Shown here: positions 42,437 to 52,350 of the stretch, piece after piece
How the letters are laid out: every line of letters starts with the position of its first letter
How positions within the stretch are numbered: the first letter of the stretch is position 1
DNA from: Nitzschia sp. DOCU1
Taxonomy: Eukaryota > Bacillariophyta > Bacillariophyceae > Bacillariales > Bacillariaceae
Assembly (NCBI GenBank): GCA_951394045.1
Contig: OX595989.1
Span: 3,348,001 to 3,412,000 of the forward strand
Direction of reading: 5' to 3'
Length of the DNA stretch: 64,000 nucleotides
Position numbers and translations under genes: made by a program
The notes under the pieces: model-generated
Databases searched by the model: none
Seen by the model: only the letters and a program-made list of their open reading frames with translations
What the model was told of the DNA's origin: nothing

Positions 42437-43193
42437 GGTGGATGAATGCCTGTGGTAACTTTGGTGTAGAAAAAAAGATGCTACGAGAGCTTTAGTAGGA
42501 GAGATTTCGTTAGTCGAAGGAATGGGCAGAAGCTATCCAAATTGTGTGAGACTGCGAGAACCGAGTTGACGAAGAAAATCATATCTTGCTTGGGTCGTCG
42601 CCGGCAATTCTGGTATCTTGCCGACGAAGTCATTGGATGACGCCACCGAAAGGAAGTGACTCGCAGGGACATAAGTAAAAAATGAGAGGCACTAAGGATA
42701 AGATCAGATACCGCACATGTGAGTGGCATCTGGCCTTCATTGTCAACTTATTTCCATTAAAGACTATACCAAAACTATGGTGTTTAAGAAGATGATTTCC
42801 ACAAGAAAGTCAGCTCGCGGTACGACATCCGAAGCAAGATCCAGATGACCGGCCTCCGAATCTTTGGTTTGGAGGTTTTATGTCAATGTATAAAACATAA
42901 GGGGGTACGTACGGTACTACGCCATCTTTCATCGAATCTATCAATCTTATCGGCACCCTGCGATCCTCAGCTAGCCGGTCTCGGCCCTTTACTTGAAATA
43001 CTAAGTAGTCATCCATACTCAACAATCTCTAATATATCTGAAAGCAGCTTGTCTCTTTCTAACCCTGTACTAGCAGTACACTACTTGAAACAGCAAGTTC
43101 TTGTAATCCATACTCCACAATCTAAGTGCCGTATATTGCCACGTTTGAAAGTAGCGATTTCGATACTTCATTTAGCTTGGCCGCCGCCGGGCA
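42437..43193. other. Spacer with imperfect 40-bp direct repeat
   Basis: Non-coding. Segments 42990-43028 and 43082-43122 share TACTTGAAA, then CATACTC(A/C)ACAATCT, with weaker similarity continuing past each copy (TGAAAG(C/T)AGC). This is a local tandem duplication of about 92 bp spacing. A plus-strand frame of 144 codons here has no protein-like features and runs into antisense sequence of the next gene. Confidence 0.4.
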
Positions 43194-44420
43194 TCATCGC
43201 TGTGCTCGACGGTTCTTCCATAAGCCACCGTACCGATAGTGTGGATGATTCTCATCCCCATCTACTACACCTCCACTAGCTAGTTTCCAGCACCTTCCAC
43301 ATACCATTTTCCAATCTGTTTGACCCTCTTCATACAAACAACGAATCAACAAGTCGACCGATTTGGAACACATATCGCACTGCTTTTGACCAGCGGAAGG
43401 ATCGCCGCGGCCTTCTCGTTGGGCACGGCGTTCGGCCTTCTTTAGTTTCTTCGCTGCTTTTCGCTCCGCTTTGCGTTGGGCCGCCGGATCCAATGTTTCT
43501 TCAGCCTGGAGCCGGAGGTCATAGGCTATGGTGTCGCCAGACTCTGTAGAAGGAGGGTGATTCGTTTCATCATCACTATTTGGAGAATCGTTGTCAAGAC
43601 CGAACTCCACCAGTGCTATTTCTAAATCATCGTCGGCTTGTTGGCAGTGTTCATCATCGTTTCTTGTTGGCCATTGATGATCATGGCTGCTGGTGCTCCT
43701 GGTGCCACTACTGTCGTCGTCTTCGTCCGTTACTGTAGGTTGTCCAGTCGTCGGGGACGTCACTAGCAGTTGCTTCTGCTGCTGCTGCTGCTGAAGATCC
43801 TCGTCATCGCAGTCATCGCCTTCCATAGCCCGGCCTTGGTGATCTTCTCGTTTTGCTAGGCGCCGTTTTCGGTTGCAACTCTTGGAGCAGGTTGTGACTT
43901 CGTCCCATACCTTTTCCCATTTCTTGCGCCAGGTAAAGGGCCGCCCACATGTAACGCAAATTTTGGATGGCAAGTTTTCCTTTTTGACTCCTCGAGGCAT
44001 ATTGACTGGCCCGGTTTGACTGTAGGATCGTACGTTTGGCGTGTTGTTGGTTGCCAAAAAGAGCCGCGTGGCGGTAGGACCTGATCCCACTAATGACTTT
44101 CGTGAGAGAAAATAAGAACAGGGACGAACCGATGGTGAATTGTCCCAGAGGGTCTCGGTGGGAAACGTTGCCGACAAGCGCACGAAGGAATGCGTCAAAG
44201 AAGGTGCGGTAGAAGAATAAACCCTAATATTCTGTACAGCATGCGTCGTTGATTGCTGCCGCAGTCGATTAGTGGGCAGAACGAAGCAATGTCGGGAAAT
44301 GGCAAAGTTTGATTTCGGAGCGGCGTTCGAACCGATCAAGAGTGAAAGCACGATGCCGCAACAAACAACGACGGAAAGAAGACGTCCTCGTGGTATACAG
44401 CAGCGAAGATGAAGTCTCAT
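43194..44420 (-). CDS. DUF2256 zinc-ribbon-like protein with N-terminal targeting extension
   Basis: 408 residues from the ATG at 44418-44420. The N-terminus has a strong signal peptide or signal anchor (LLSVVVCCGIVLSLLIGSNA) followed by a Ser/Thr/Arg-rich stretch to about residue 140. Then, from MPRGVKKENLPSK onward, the sequence reads like a complete bacterial DUF2256 protein: ICVTCGRPFTWRKKWEKVWD, then TTCSKSCNRKRRLAKRE, with CxxC and CxxxC pairs suited to bind zinc. A long acidic/Ser-rich linker follows, then a second Cys-rich element near the C-terminus (CDMCSKSVDLLIRCLYEE ... VCGRCWKLA). The bacterial family is about 50 residues and is often seen near photolyase/cryptochrome genes. Its function is unknown. 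The extension suggests import into an organelle or the secretory route. Confidence 0.8.
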   Translation of the reverse strand: MRLHLRCCIPRGRLLSVVVCCGIVLSLLIGSNAAPKSNFAISRHCFVLPTNRLRQQSTTHAVQNIRVYSSTAPSLTHSFVRLSATFPTETLWDNSPSVRPCSYFLSRKSLVGSGPTATRLFLATNNTPNVRSYSQTGPVNMPRGVKKENLPSKICVTCGRPFTWRKKWEKVWDEVTTCSKSCNRKRRLAKREDHQGRAMEGDDCDDEDLQQQQQQKQLLVTSPTTGQPTVTDEDDDSSGTRSTSSHDHQWPTRNDDEHCQQADDDLEIALVEFGLDNDSPNSDDETNHPPSTESGDTIAYDLRLQAEETLDPAAQRKAERKAAKKLKKAERRAQREGRGDPSAGQKQCDMCSKSVDLLIRCLYEEGQTDWKMVCGRCWKLASGGVVDGDENHPHYRYGGLWKNRRAQR

Positions 44421-45041
44421 CCAAGGCTAAAACATGGAAAAGTTTTCTCGAGTCGACTCAAGTCACGAGGATTACTCCTTGTGTGTGTCTCAGAGTGTCA
44501 AGCTCAATAGCAACGCTTCATCGGCACGGGTGAGATGGTCGTCTGGCTGCGTTTCTCATCGCATCAGTTGATGATGGTGTTGCGTCATTTTTGCTGGAGG
44601 CGAATTTTGTGAGTCAGAGCGTGAGGTTGGTCAAACGTGGATATTCAGTCTTGCATGACTGAATGAGGTGACTTTCATTCCGTCGGCCCGCCGACGGGGG
44701 AAACTTCGGAGTGCTACGTGTAATTTGGTTATTGGAGCGCTCCCAAAACGCAAATTGCGTCGGCGACAAGCTCCATTGAAAGAGTGTGGGGCGGGTCAAC
44801 TACGGTGAAAGAGCAGAGAGAATGACGGTAGATAGTATTGGGGGATACTGGCGTTGATGGCAAGGATCGTTGCAGTGGTGCTGGGGCGAGCAAGTCGCAC
44901 GGAAACTTTAGCTCCTTCGGCGGTACACCATCATGGAAAAGGTGCCCAAGTTCGGGCGACAGCGAGGGCTCTAAAGTGTATTATGGTCTATCTTCTATCA
45001 TTGTTGTGATGTCTTGGGTAGCATTCATCTGCTTCAATTCT
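44421..45041. other. Intergenic spacer, nothing recognised
   Basis: About 620 bp between two minus-strand genes. A short perfect inverted repeat around 44650-44666 (AGTCTTGCATGACTGAATG region; TTCAGTCATGC with TGCATGACTGAA) is visible. No gene. Confidence 0.4.
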
Positions 45042-46643
45042 TCATTTCTGAGGCAAATTCCTGGACAACTGTAATTCTCTCTCAAAGCGCGCCTTGTCAG
45101 CTCGAGCGACATCTTTATAGAATTCCTTCTCCGCCTCTGGCAACATGCGCCATTCGGAATCAATCAACGAGTTCATCTGATGAAAGGATAGTTTCCCATG
45201 TACCTTTCGATGCTTTCTCTTTCTCTGCGCTTTTGTAAGGCGCGAAGAAAGCAGATGTTGCATTCGTGCTTCGCGTGACTGGTTGCCAGTGTGGGCCAAC
45301 AGCGTCGCCCTGATATAACTATTGCCACCCGCCGGTGGCGCTGTACTAGCTGATGCTTGAGTAACCAGATCCCGCAGTTGCCAATCGTCGAGACGCAACA
45401 ACCAATCTCTCATTTCGGCGTAGAAGAAGTTTCGGGAATTGAGAGGTTTGAGAAAAGACGCGCAAGATCCGTCCTCGCTCTCCGCATTGGGCTCCAAATC
45501 ATGGCGTATTTCGTCCCCAGAACGCGGTGTTGATATCCTATCCTCTATTGTCGAATGTTGCTCTGAGGCCATACTTGCCCACTGCATTGGCGCTGTCCAA
45601 TCAACAGAATTGTTAGTATTGCTGACGGCTGGAAATGGTGGTTGCGCCGATAGAGGAAGAGGAGGTATATATACCTGTTCATTCTTGTTTTGGAGTGATG
45701 ACAGCGATGTACTTCCTTCTGCTGGGATCGATGAGTAGTAATAGCCGGGTTTAACTTGCGGGAAAGAAGCTGATGTTGAAAGCAACATACTAGTTCGGTC
45801 TTGTTGCTCCTCCTGGATTTGAGACGGAGCTGTTCCCGCAACAACAACACCCTTTCGGTTCATGTGCTGTGCAAGACGAGGAGAGGCTACGTCATGATCA
45901 AGTTCTTCAGACGAACTATTGTCCCCCATTCTCGGTTGTTGGATACCGAAGCCATCCATTATGTTGTCGCCCGAGGGCTCGTCCCGCGAAAAGAAGATTC
46001 CCCTTCCTGCCACGGTTGGCCTTTGTTGAGCACGAGCACCAGTCCAACAACCTTCTTCCCTATTGTTTGATGCCGACAAGTTTGTGCGGTGGTGAAGATC
46101 ACCAACAACGTTCTTTTTGCCGCCCCCATGGTACTGCTGCTGAATTAGCGCAGATTCTGCTTTCGGGCGCCATGCCGTTCCGGGCTGCTTTCTTGTTTCT
46201 TCTGTCATTATGATTGACGTTGGTCGCCCGATTGCCGGATGAAATGGTGTTGGGAGCGCATCCTGATACTGGTGGTCAACATCATCATCCTCGCTGTGGT
46301 GGCCATGATCATCAGCGTGGTCTCCCACAATCGAGCTGAACAGGGAGCGATTTGGTTTTAGAAGGCCAGGTAACCTATTCGGAAGCTTGTGTGCTTCTGC
46401 TGAGGAGGACTGTAGATTCTGAGTGGAATCATCGTAGACTTGAAACCTGTATCCGAGGCCTTCTTCTTGTTGTGGTGGCTGCTGCGGAAATGTGGGCGGA
46501 AAACGCAGAGCGAGCTCTGTAACAGTTCTGCTACAGTCGTAACGAGGGTCTTGGCTACTATTAGCACCATCGTCCAACCTCTGCTGTGATCCCTGCTGCT
46601 TCTTCGTTCCCTTGCGATTCGGCCTACCCCCACTATCTTCCAT
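45042..46643 (-). CDS. HMG-box domain protein
   Basis: 533 residues from the ATG at 46641-46643, single exon. Most of the protein is disordered, with Gln, Ser, His and Pro patches. The C-terminal 75 residues look like an HMG box: a basic lead (KAQRKRKHRKVHGK), then LSFHQMNSLIDSEWRMLPEA and EKEFYKDVARADKARFEREL. The W-x-x-L-x-x-x-E-K-x-x-Y core is conserved in the family. HMG boxes bend DNA, so a chromatin or transcription factor role in the nucleus is likely. A short leucine-rich helix (MRDWLLRLDDWQLRDLVTQA) before it may be a protein-binding element. It starts with KGTKKQQGS-type basic residues, with no signal peptide. Confidence 0.8.
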   Translation of the reverse strand: MEDSGGRPNRKGTKKQQGSQQRLDDGANSSQDPRYDCSRTVTELALRFPPTFPQQPPQQEEGLGYRFQVYDDSTQNLQSSSAEAHKLPNRLPGLLKPNRSLFSSIVGDHADDHGHHSEDDDVDHQYQDALPTPFHPAIGRPTSIIMTEETRKQPGTAWRPKAESALIQQQYHGGGKKNVVGDLHHRTNLSASNNREEGCWTGARAQQRPTVAGRGIFFSRDEPSGDNIMDGFGIQQPRMGDNSSSEELDHDVASPRLAQHMNRKGVVVAGTAPSQIQEEQQDRTSMLLSTSASFPQVKPGYYYSSIPAEGSTSLSSLQNKNEQVYIPPLPLSAQPPFPAVSNTNNSVDWTAPMQWASMASEQHSTIEDRISTPRSGDEIRHDLEPNAESEDGSCASFLKPLNSRNFFYAEMRDWLLRLDDWQLRDLVTQASASTAPPAGGNSYIRATLLAHTGNQSREARMQHLLSSRLTKAQRKRKHRKVHGKLSFHQMNSLIDSEWRMLPEAEKEFYKDVARADKARFERELQLSRNLPQK

Positions 46644-47150
46644 TTGCTCACGACGTTTTCTCGTCCTTGTTCTTCTTCACTTCCTCTACCTGTGGTTTGT
46701 GCTCGAGGCCAGCCGCATAGAGGATATGTGTATTGTCAGGTGTGAAAAGACAATACGATGAATCAGGAAAATACGTGATGAGAATAAAGGTGTGGGAATG
46801 CTCGGACTCAGGCCTTCTGCTGAAAAGCCCGGACGAATTCGCGTGGGAGCCAAAGTTGGTGGTCGCTCATAAGATGTCCAATGATATTGGAAAGGAGGTG
46901 GCGCTATAAGTATGAATACTTCTTGTACCTGACCGCTAATAGTTGTTCATAGAGGTTCTCCCACTGGGTCAGGAAGGGAGGAGTCGATGTATCGAACCAT
47001 CTTGCTTCAAGTTCGCTTTGTTAGTTAGAAATGCAGACAGAGTTTCTGAATGGCAAACGTTGATGGATCTGTACTGTAGTCCTTGCAAAACTGCACGTGC
47101 GCGAGGAATAGACGACTAATGCGACCCGGACAGCTCTTATCATCCCATGC
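46644..47150. other. Unique sequence upstream of the tandem array
   Basis: About 500 bp between the HMG-box gene start and the first 1300-bp unit. No gene and no repeat copy recognised; homology to the array begins at about 47150. Confidence 0.5.
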
Positions 47151-47347
47151 CGTAATGCTCAAATTTCTACCGAAGTAGTTATTATCTACCAGAATCCCCC
47201 TTCCCCGTATGTAGCAACCCCGATACGGTCGTCGTAGTCTGTAGAATTTGCACCGTATCCCATACGTAGATTCTACCGCGATGTTGCCCAAAAAGTAGAT
47301 ATTTTGAGGGCATTTTGGCTACTCTAAGGACTCCTTCCGAGCCCACG

Positions 47348-47367
47348 TGGCATGCGATTTCATGCCA
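47348..47367. repeat. Inverted repeat TGGCATG-6 nt-CATGCCA (in every unit)
   Basis: A perfect 7-bp stem with a 6-nt loop. A second, longer imperfect hairpin with the same core (TTGGCATGATGCA ... TGCATGCCAA) lies at about 47547-47592. Both recur at +1300, +2600, +3900 and +5200. Confidence 0.6.
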
Positions 47368-47847
47368 AATCATACCGTCATGCACCTCTACTCACACAAG
47401 TCGTGCAGACGGTATTCAAGAATTTCTACACTACTCGAACACATGAAACACTCGCAAACAACAATGACAACACCGATGCACCTGGGCCCATGTGCCAATG
47501 CCGGATTCCTGTCACACTTTACTTCAACAGGGGATAAAATGCATGCATTGGCATGATGCATTTTTGGATTTGCCAAACGAGTTGCATGCCAAAAAGATGC
47601 CAAAAAGGCGCCCCCCTACAGCAGCAAACAACAACCTGCCAGTGGGGCAACGAGAGCGGTGATGATGATTGGTATGATGATGCTCGGGGCGCGCAATGAG
47701 AGCGATGATGATGATGATTGGTATGATGATGGTCGGGGGGCGAGTTGTCTGGATCCCAGAAAATGAATGAACCAACAACAAGAACAATTTGCCAAAGAAC
47801 AGGCAGCTTGAGGAAACAAACCCAAATGCCTTGCGACTGCGGTGCCA

Positions 47848-48219
47848 ATGATTCATTTTGACCCAAAGAAAAAGAAGAACAAGGACCCAAGCAAGAAAAG
47901 GAGAGTCGTTGCAGCCAAGTCCTATCAACAAAAATTGGAAGAACGAGAGCAATGGTGGGAGAGGCTGAAAAAGAAGCTTGGCAGCAGAGTGCAAGAAGAA
48001 GACGAGGTGAAAAAAACAACGATGACGACGACCAAATATCAAGGGCAAGGCTTTCACAATGATGTTGACTACTGCTACAATTATCATCAGGTGTCACTGG
48101 ACTTGGGCGGGGCGATGGTGTTAGTACAACAGCAACATCTACATGTACTCAACAAGAATCAGAGAATCCCTCCATGCCTGCTACTACCAGGAGCTAGAAC
48201 ATACAGCACAGTATTTTAA
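47848..48219 (+). CDS. Repeat-unit ORF, Lys-rich hypothetical protein, copy 1
   Basis: 123 residues from the ATG at 47848. The start is strongly basic and resembles a nuclear localisation signal (DPKKKKNKDPSKKRRVVAAK). A Glu/Lys/Trp-rich helix (KLEEREQWWERLKKKL) follows, then a Thr-rich and aromatic part and a hydrophobic C-terminus. The charged helix looks protein-like and the frame is intact in all five units. Being nearly identical DNA, however, the five copies give no independent evidence of selection. An antisense frame of 192 codons (47519-48097) has no ATG and a Cys/His/Ser-biased composition, so I prefer this one. Real coding status is uncertain. Confidence 0.3.
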   Translation: MIHFDPKKKKNKDPSKKRRVVAAKSYQQKLEEREQWWERLKKKLGSRVQEEDEVKKTTMTTTKYQGQGFHNDVDYCYNYHQVSLDLGGAMVLVQQQHLHVLNKNQRIPPCLLLPGARTYSTVF

Positions 48220-48450
48220 CCCTAACAGTATAGAGTAGAGTGAAACAGTACCCATGTCAAGAAACAGTTACAGTAGCTAGCTAGAGAATGGTACCTGCTG
48301 GCTCTATCCGGTCGAACGCCTGGTCCGCCCACCGCTGTGGACGACTTGGACTCGAACGAATGCTTGTGCGCAGTTTGCGAACCCCTCCAACATAGATGAC
48401 TGCGGTTTGTGCGGTAGATAATATGGTAGAGAAAGTTGAGTCTACGAACC

Positions 48451-49750
48451 CGTAATGCTCAAATTTCTACCGAAGTAGTTATTATCTACCAGAATCCCCC
48501 TTCCCCGTATGTAGCAACCCCGATACGGTCGTCGTAGTCTGTAGAATTTGCACCGTATCCCATACGTAGGTTCTACCGCGATGTTGCCCAAAAAGTAGAT
48601 ATTTTGAGGGCATTTTGGCTACTCTAAGGACTCCTTCCGAGCCCACGTGGCATGCGATTTCATGCCAAATCATACCGTCATGCACCTCTACTCACACAAG
48701 TCGTGCAGACGGTATTCAAGAATTTCTACACTACTCGAACACATGAAACACTCGCAAACAACAATGACAACACCGATGCACCTGGGCCCATGTGCCAATG
48801 CCGGATTCCTGTCACACTTTACTTCAACAGGGGATAAAATGCATGCATTGGCATGATGCATTTTTGGATTTGCCAAACGAGTTGCATGCCAAAAAGATGC
48901 CAAAAAGGCGCCCCCCTACAGCAGCAAACAACAACCTGCCAGTGGGGCAACGAGAGCGGTGATGATGATTGGTATGATGATGCTCGGGGCGCGCAATGAG
49001 AGCGATGATGATGATGATTGGTATGATGATGGTCGGGGGGCGAGTTGTCTGGATCCCAGAAAATGAATGAACCAACAACAAGAACAATTTGCCAAAGAAC
49101 AGGCAGCTTGAGGAAACAAACCCAAATGCCTTGCGACTGCGGTGCCAATGATTCATTTTGACCCAAAGAAAAAGAAGAACAAGGACCCAAGCAAGAAAAG
49201 GAGAGTCGTTGCAGCCAAGTCCTATCAACAAAAATTGGAAGAACGAGAGCAATGGTGGGAGAGGCTGAAAAAGAAGCTTGGCAGCAGAGTGCAAGAAGAA
49301 GACGAGGTGAAAAAAACAACGATGACGACGACCAAATATCAAGGGCAAGGCTTTCACAATGATGTTGACTACTGCTACAATTATCATCAGGTGTCACTGG
49401 ACTTGGGCGGGGCGATGGTGTTAGTACAACAGCAACATCTACATGTACTCAACAAGAATCAGAGAATCCCTCCATGCCTGCTACTACCAGGAGCTAGAAC
49501 ATACAGCACAGTATTTTAACCCTAACAGTATAGAGTAGAGTGAAACAGTACCCATGTCAAGAAACAGTTACAGTAGCTAGCTAGAGAATGGTACCTGCTG
49601 GCTCTATCCGGTCGAACACCTGGTCCGCCCACCGCTGTGGACGACTTGGACTCGAACGAATGCTTGTGCGCAGTTTGCGAACCCCTCCAACATAGATGAC
49701 TGCGGTTTGTGCGGTAGATAATATGGTAGAGAAAGTTGAGTCTACGAACC
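48451..49750. repeat. 1300-bp tandem unit, copy 2
   Basis: Carries G at 48570 and is the only copy with A at 49618. Confidence 0.9.
49148..49519 (+). CDS. Repeat-unit ORF, copy 2
   Basis: Identical in sequence to the frame at 47848-48219; same doubts apply. Confidence 0.28.
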   Translation: MIHFDPKKKKNKDPSKKRRVVAAKSYQQKLEEREQWWERLKKKLGSRVQEEDEVKKTTMTTTKYQGQGFHNDVDYCYNYHQVSLDLGGAMVLVQQQHLHVLNKNQRIPPCLLLPGARTYSTVF

Positions 49751-51050
49751 CGTAATGCTCAAATTTCTACCGAAGTAGTTATTATCTACCAGAATCCCCC
49801 TTCCCCGTATGTAGCAACCCCGATACGGTCGTCGTAGTCTGTAGAATTTGCACCGTATCCCATACGTAGATTCTACCGCGATGTTGCCCAAAAAGTAGAT
49901 ATTTTGAGGGCATTTTGGCTACTCTAAGGACTCCTTCCGAGCCCACGTGGCATGCGATTTCATGCCAAATCATACCGTCATGCACCTCTACTCACACAAG
50001 TCGTGCAGACGGTATTCAAGAATTTCTACACTACTCGAACACATGAAACACTCGCAAACAACAATGACAACACCGATGCACCTGGGCCCATGTGCCAATG
50101 CCGGATTCCTGTCACACTTTACTTCAACAGGGGATAAAATGCATGCATTGGCATGATGCATTTTTGGATTTGCCAAACGAGTTGCATGCCAAAAAGATGC
50201 CAAAAAGGCGCCCCCCTACAGCAGCAAACAACAACCTGCCAGTGGGGCAACGAGAGCGGTGATGATGATTGGTATGATGATGCTCGGGGCGCGCAATGAG
50301 AGCGATGATGATGATGATTGGTATGATGATGGTCGGGGGGCGAGTTGTCTGGATCCCAGAAAATGAATGAACCAACAACAAGAACAATTTGCCAAAGAAC
50401 AGGCAGCTTGAGGAAACAAACCCAAATGCCTTGCGACTGCGGTGCCAATGATTCATTTTGACCCAAAGAAAAAGAAGAACAAGGACCCAAGCAAGAAAAG
50501 GAGAGTCGTTGCAGCCAAGTCCTATCAACAAAAATTGGAAGAACGAGAGCAATGGTGGGAGAGGCTGAAAAAGAAGCTTGGCAGCAGAGTGCAAGAAGAA
50601 GACGAGGTGAAAAAAACAACGATGACGACGACCAAATATCAAGGGCAAGGCTTTCACAATGATGTTGACTACTGCTACAATTATCATCAGGTGTCACTGG
50701 ACTTGGGCGGGGCGATGGTGTTAGTACAACAGCAACATCTACATGTACTCAACAAGAATCAGAGAATCCCTCCATGCCTGCTACTACCAGGAGCTAGAAC
50801 ATACAGCACAGTATTTTAACCCTAACAGTATAGAGTAGAGTGAAACAGTACCCATGTCAAGAAACAGTTACAGTAGCTAGCTAGAGAATGGTACCTGCTG
50901 GCTCTATCCGGTCGAACGCCTGGTCCGCCCACCGCTGTGGACGACTTGGACTCGAACGAATGCTTGTGCGCAGTTTGCGAACCCCTCCAACATAGATGAC
51001 TGCGGTTTGTGCGGTAGATAATATGGTAGAGAAAGTTGAGTCTACGAACC
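49751..51050. repeat. 1300-bp tandem unit, copy 3
   Basis: Carries A at 49870, like copy 1. Confidence 0.9.
50448..50819 (+). CDS. Repeat-unit ORF, copy 3
   Basis: Identical in sequence to the frame at 47848-48219; same doubts apply. Confidence 0.28.
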   Translation: MIHFDPKKKKNKDPSKKRRVVAAKSYQQKLEEREQWWERLKKKLGSRVQEEDEVKKTTMTTTKYQGQGFHNDVDYCYNYHQVSLDLGGAMVLVQQQHLHVLNKNQRIPPCLLLPGARTYSTVF

Positions 51051-52350
51051 CGTAATGCTCAAATTTCTACCGAAGTAGTTATTATCTACCAGAATCCCCC
51101 TTCCCCGTATGTAGCAACCCCGATACGGTCGTCGTAGTCTGTAGAATTTGCACCGTATCCCATACGTAGGTTCTACCGCGATGTTGCCCAAAAAGTAGAT
51201 ATTTTGAGGGCATTTTGGCTACTCTAAGGACTCCTTCCGAGCCCACGTGGCATGCGATTTCATGCCAAATCATACCGTCATGCACCTCTACTCACACAAG
51301 TCGTGCAGACGGTATTCAAGAATTTCTACACTACTCGAACACATGAAACACTCGCAAACAACAATGACAACACCGATGCACCTGGGCCCATGTGCCAATG
51401 CCGGATTCCTGTCACACTTTACTTCAACAGGGGATAAAATGCATGCATTGGCATGATGCATTTTTGGATTTGCCAAACGAGTTGCATGCCAAAAAGATGC
51501 CAAAAAGGCGCCCCCCTACAGCAGCAAACAACAACCTGCCAGTGGGGCAACGAGAGCGGTGATGATGATTGGTATGATGATGCTCGGGGCGCGCAATGAG
51601 AGCGATGATGATGATGATTGGTATGATGATGGTCGGGGGGCGAGTTGTCTGGATCCCAGAAAATGAATGAACCAACAACAAGAACAATTTGCCAAAGAAC
51701 AGGCAGCTTGAGGAAACAAACCCAAATGCCTTGCGACTGCGGTGCCAATGATTCATTTTGACCCAAAGAAAAAGAAGAACAAGGACCCAAGCAAGAAAAG
51801 GAGAGTCGTTGCAGCCAAGTCCTATCAACAAAAATTGGAAGAACGAGAGCAATGGTGGGAGAGGCTGAAAAAGAAGCTTGGCAGCAGAGTGCAAGAAGAA
51901 GACGAGGTGAAAAAAACAACGATGACGACGACCAAATATCAAGGGCAAGGCTTTCACAATGATGTTGACTACTGCTACAATTATCATCAGGTGTCACTGG
52001 ACTTGGGCGGGGCGATGGTGTTAGTACAACAGCAACATCTACATGTACTCAACAAGAATCAGAGAATCCCTCCATGCCTGCTACTACCAGGAGCTAGAAC
52101 ATACAGCACAGTATTTTAACCCTAACAGTATAGAGTAGAGTGAAACAGTACCCATGTCAAGAAACAGTTACAGTAGCTAGCTAGAGAATGGTACCTGCTG
52201 GCTCTATCCGGTCGAACGCCTGGTCCGCCCACCGCTGTGGACGACTTGGACTCGAACGAATGCTTGTGCGCAGTTTGCGAACCCCTCCAACATAGATGAC
52301 TGCGGTTTGTGCGGTAGATAATATGGTAGAGAAAGTTGAGTCTACGAACC
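51051..52350. repeat. 1300-bp tandem unit, copy 4
   Basis: Carries G at 51170; I see no difference from copy 5. Confidence 0.9.
51748..52119 (+). CDS. Repeat-unit ORF, copy 4
   Basis: Identical in sequence to the frame at 47848-48219; same doubts apply. Confidence 0.28.
   Translation: MIHFDPKKKKNKDPSKKRRVVAAKSYQQKLEEREQWWERLKKKLGSRVQEEDEVKKTTMTTTKYQGQGFHNDVDYCYNYHQVSLDLGGAMVLVQQQHLHVLNKNQRIPPCLLLPGARTYSTVF

Larger units (their letters stand above)
47151..48450. repeat. 1300-bp tandem unit, copy 1
   Basis: First unit, carrying A at 47270. Its left border abuts unique DNA. Confidence 0.9.

Noticed and set aside
42845..43279. Plus-strand frame of 144 codons
   Set aside because: Overlaps the imperfect direct repeat and then runs antisense into the DUF2256 gene; no protein features.
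47519..48097. Minus-strand frame of 192 codons in each 1300-bp unit
   Set aside because: No ATG start, Cys/His/Ser-biased composition from antisense GATGAT repeats, and overlaps the more protein-like plus-strand frame.
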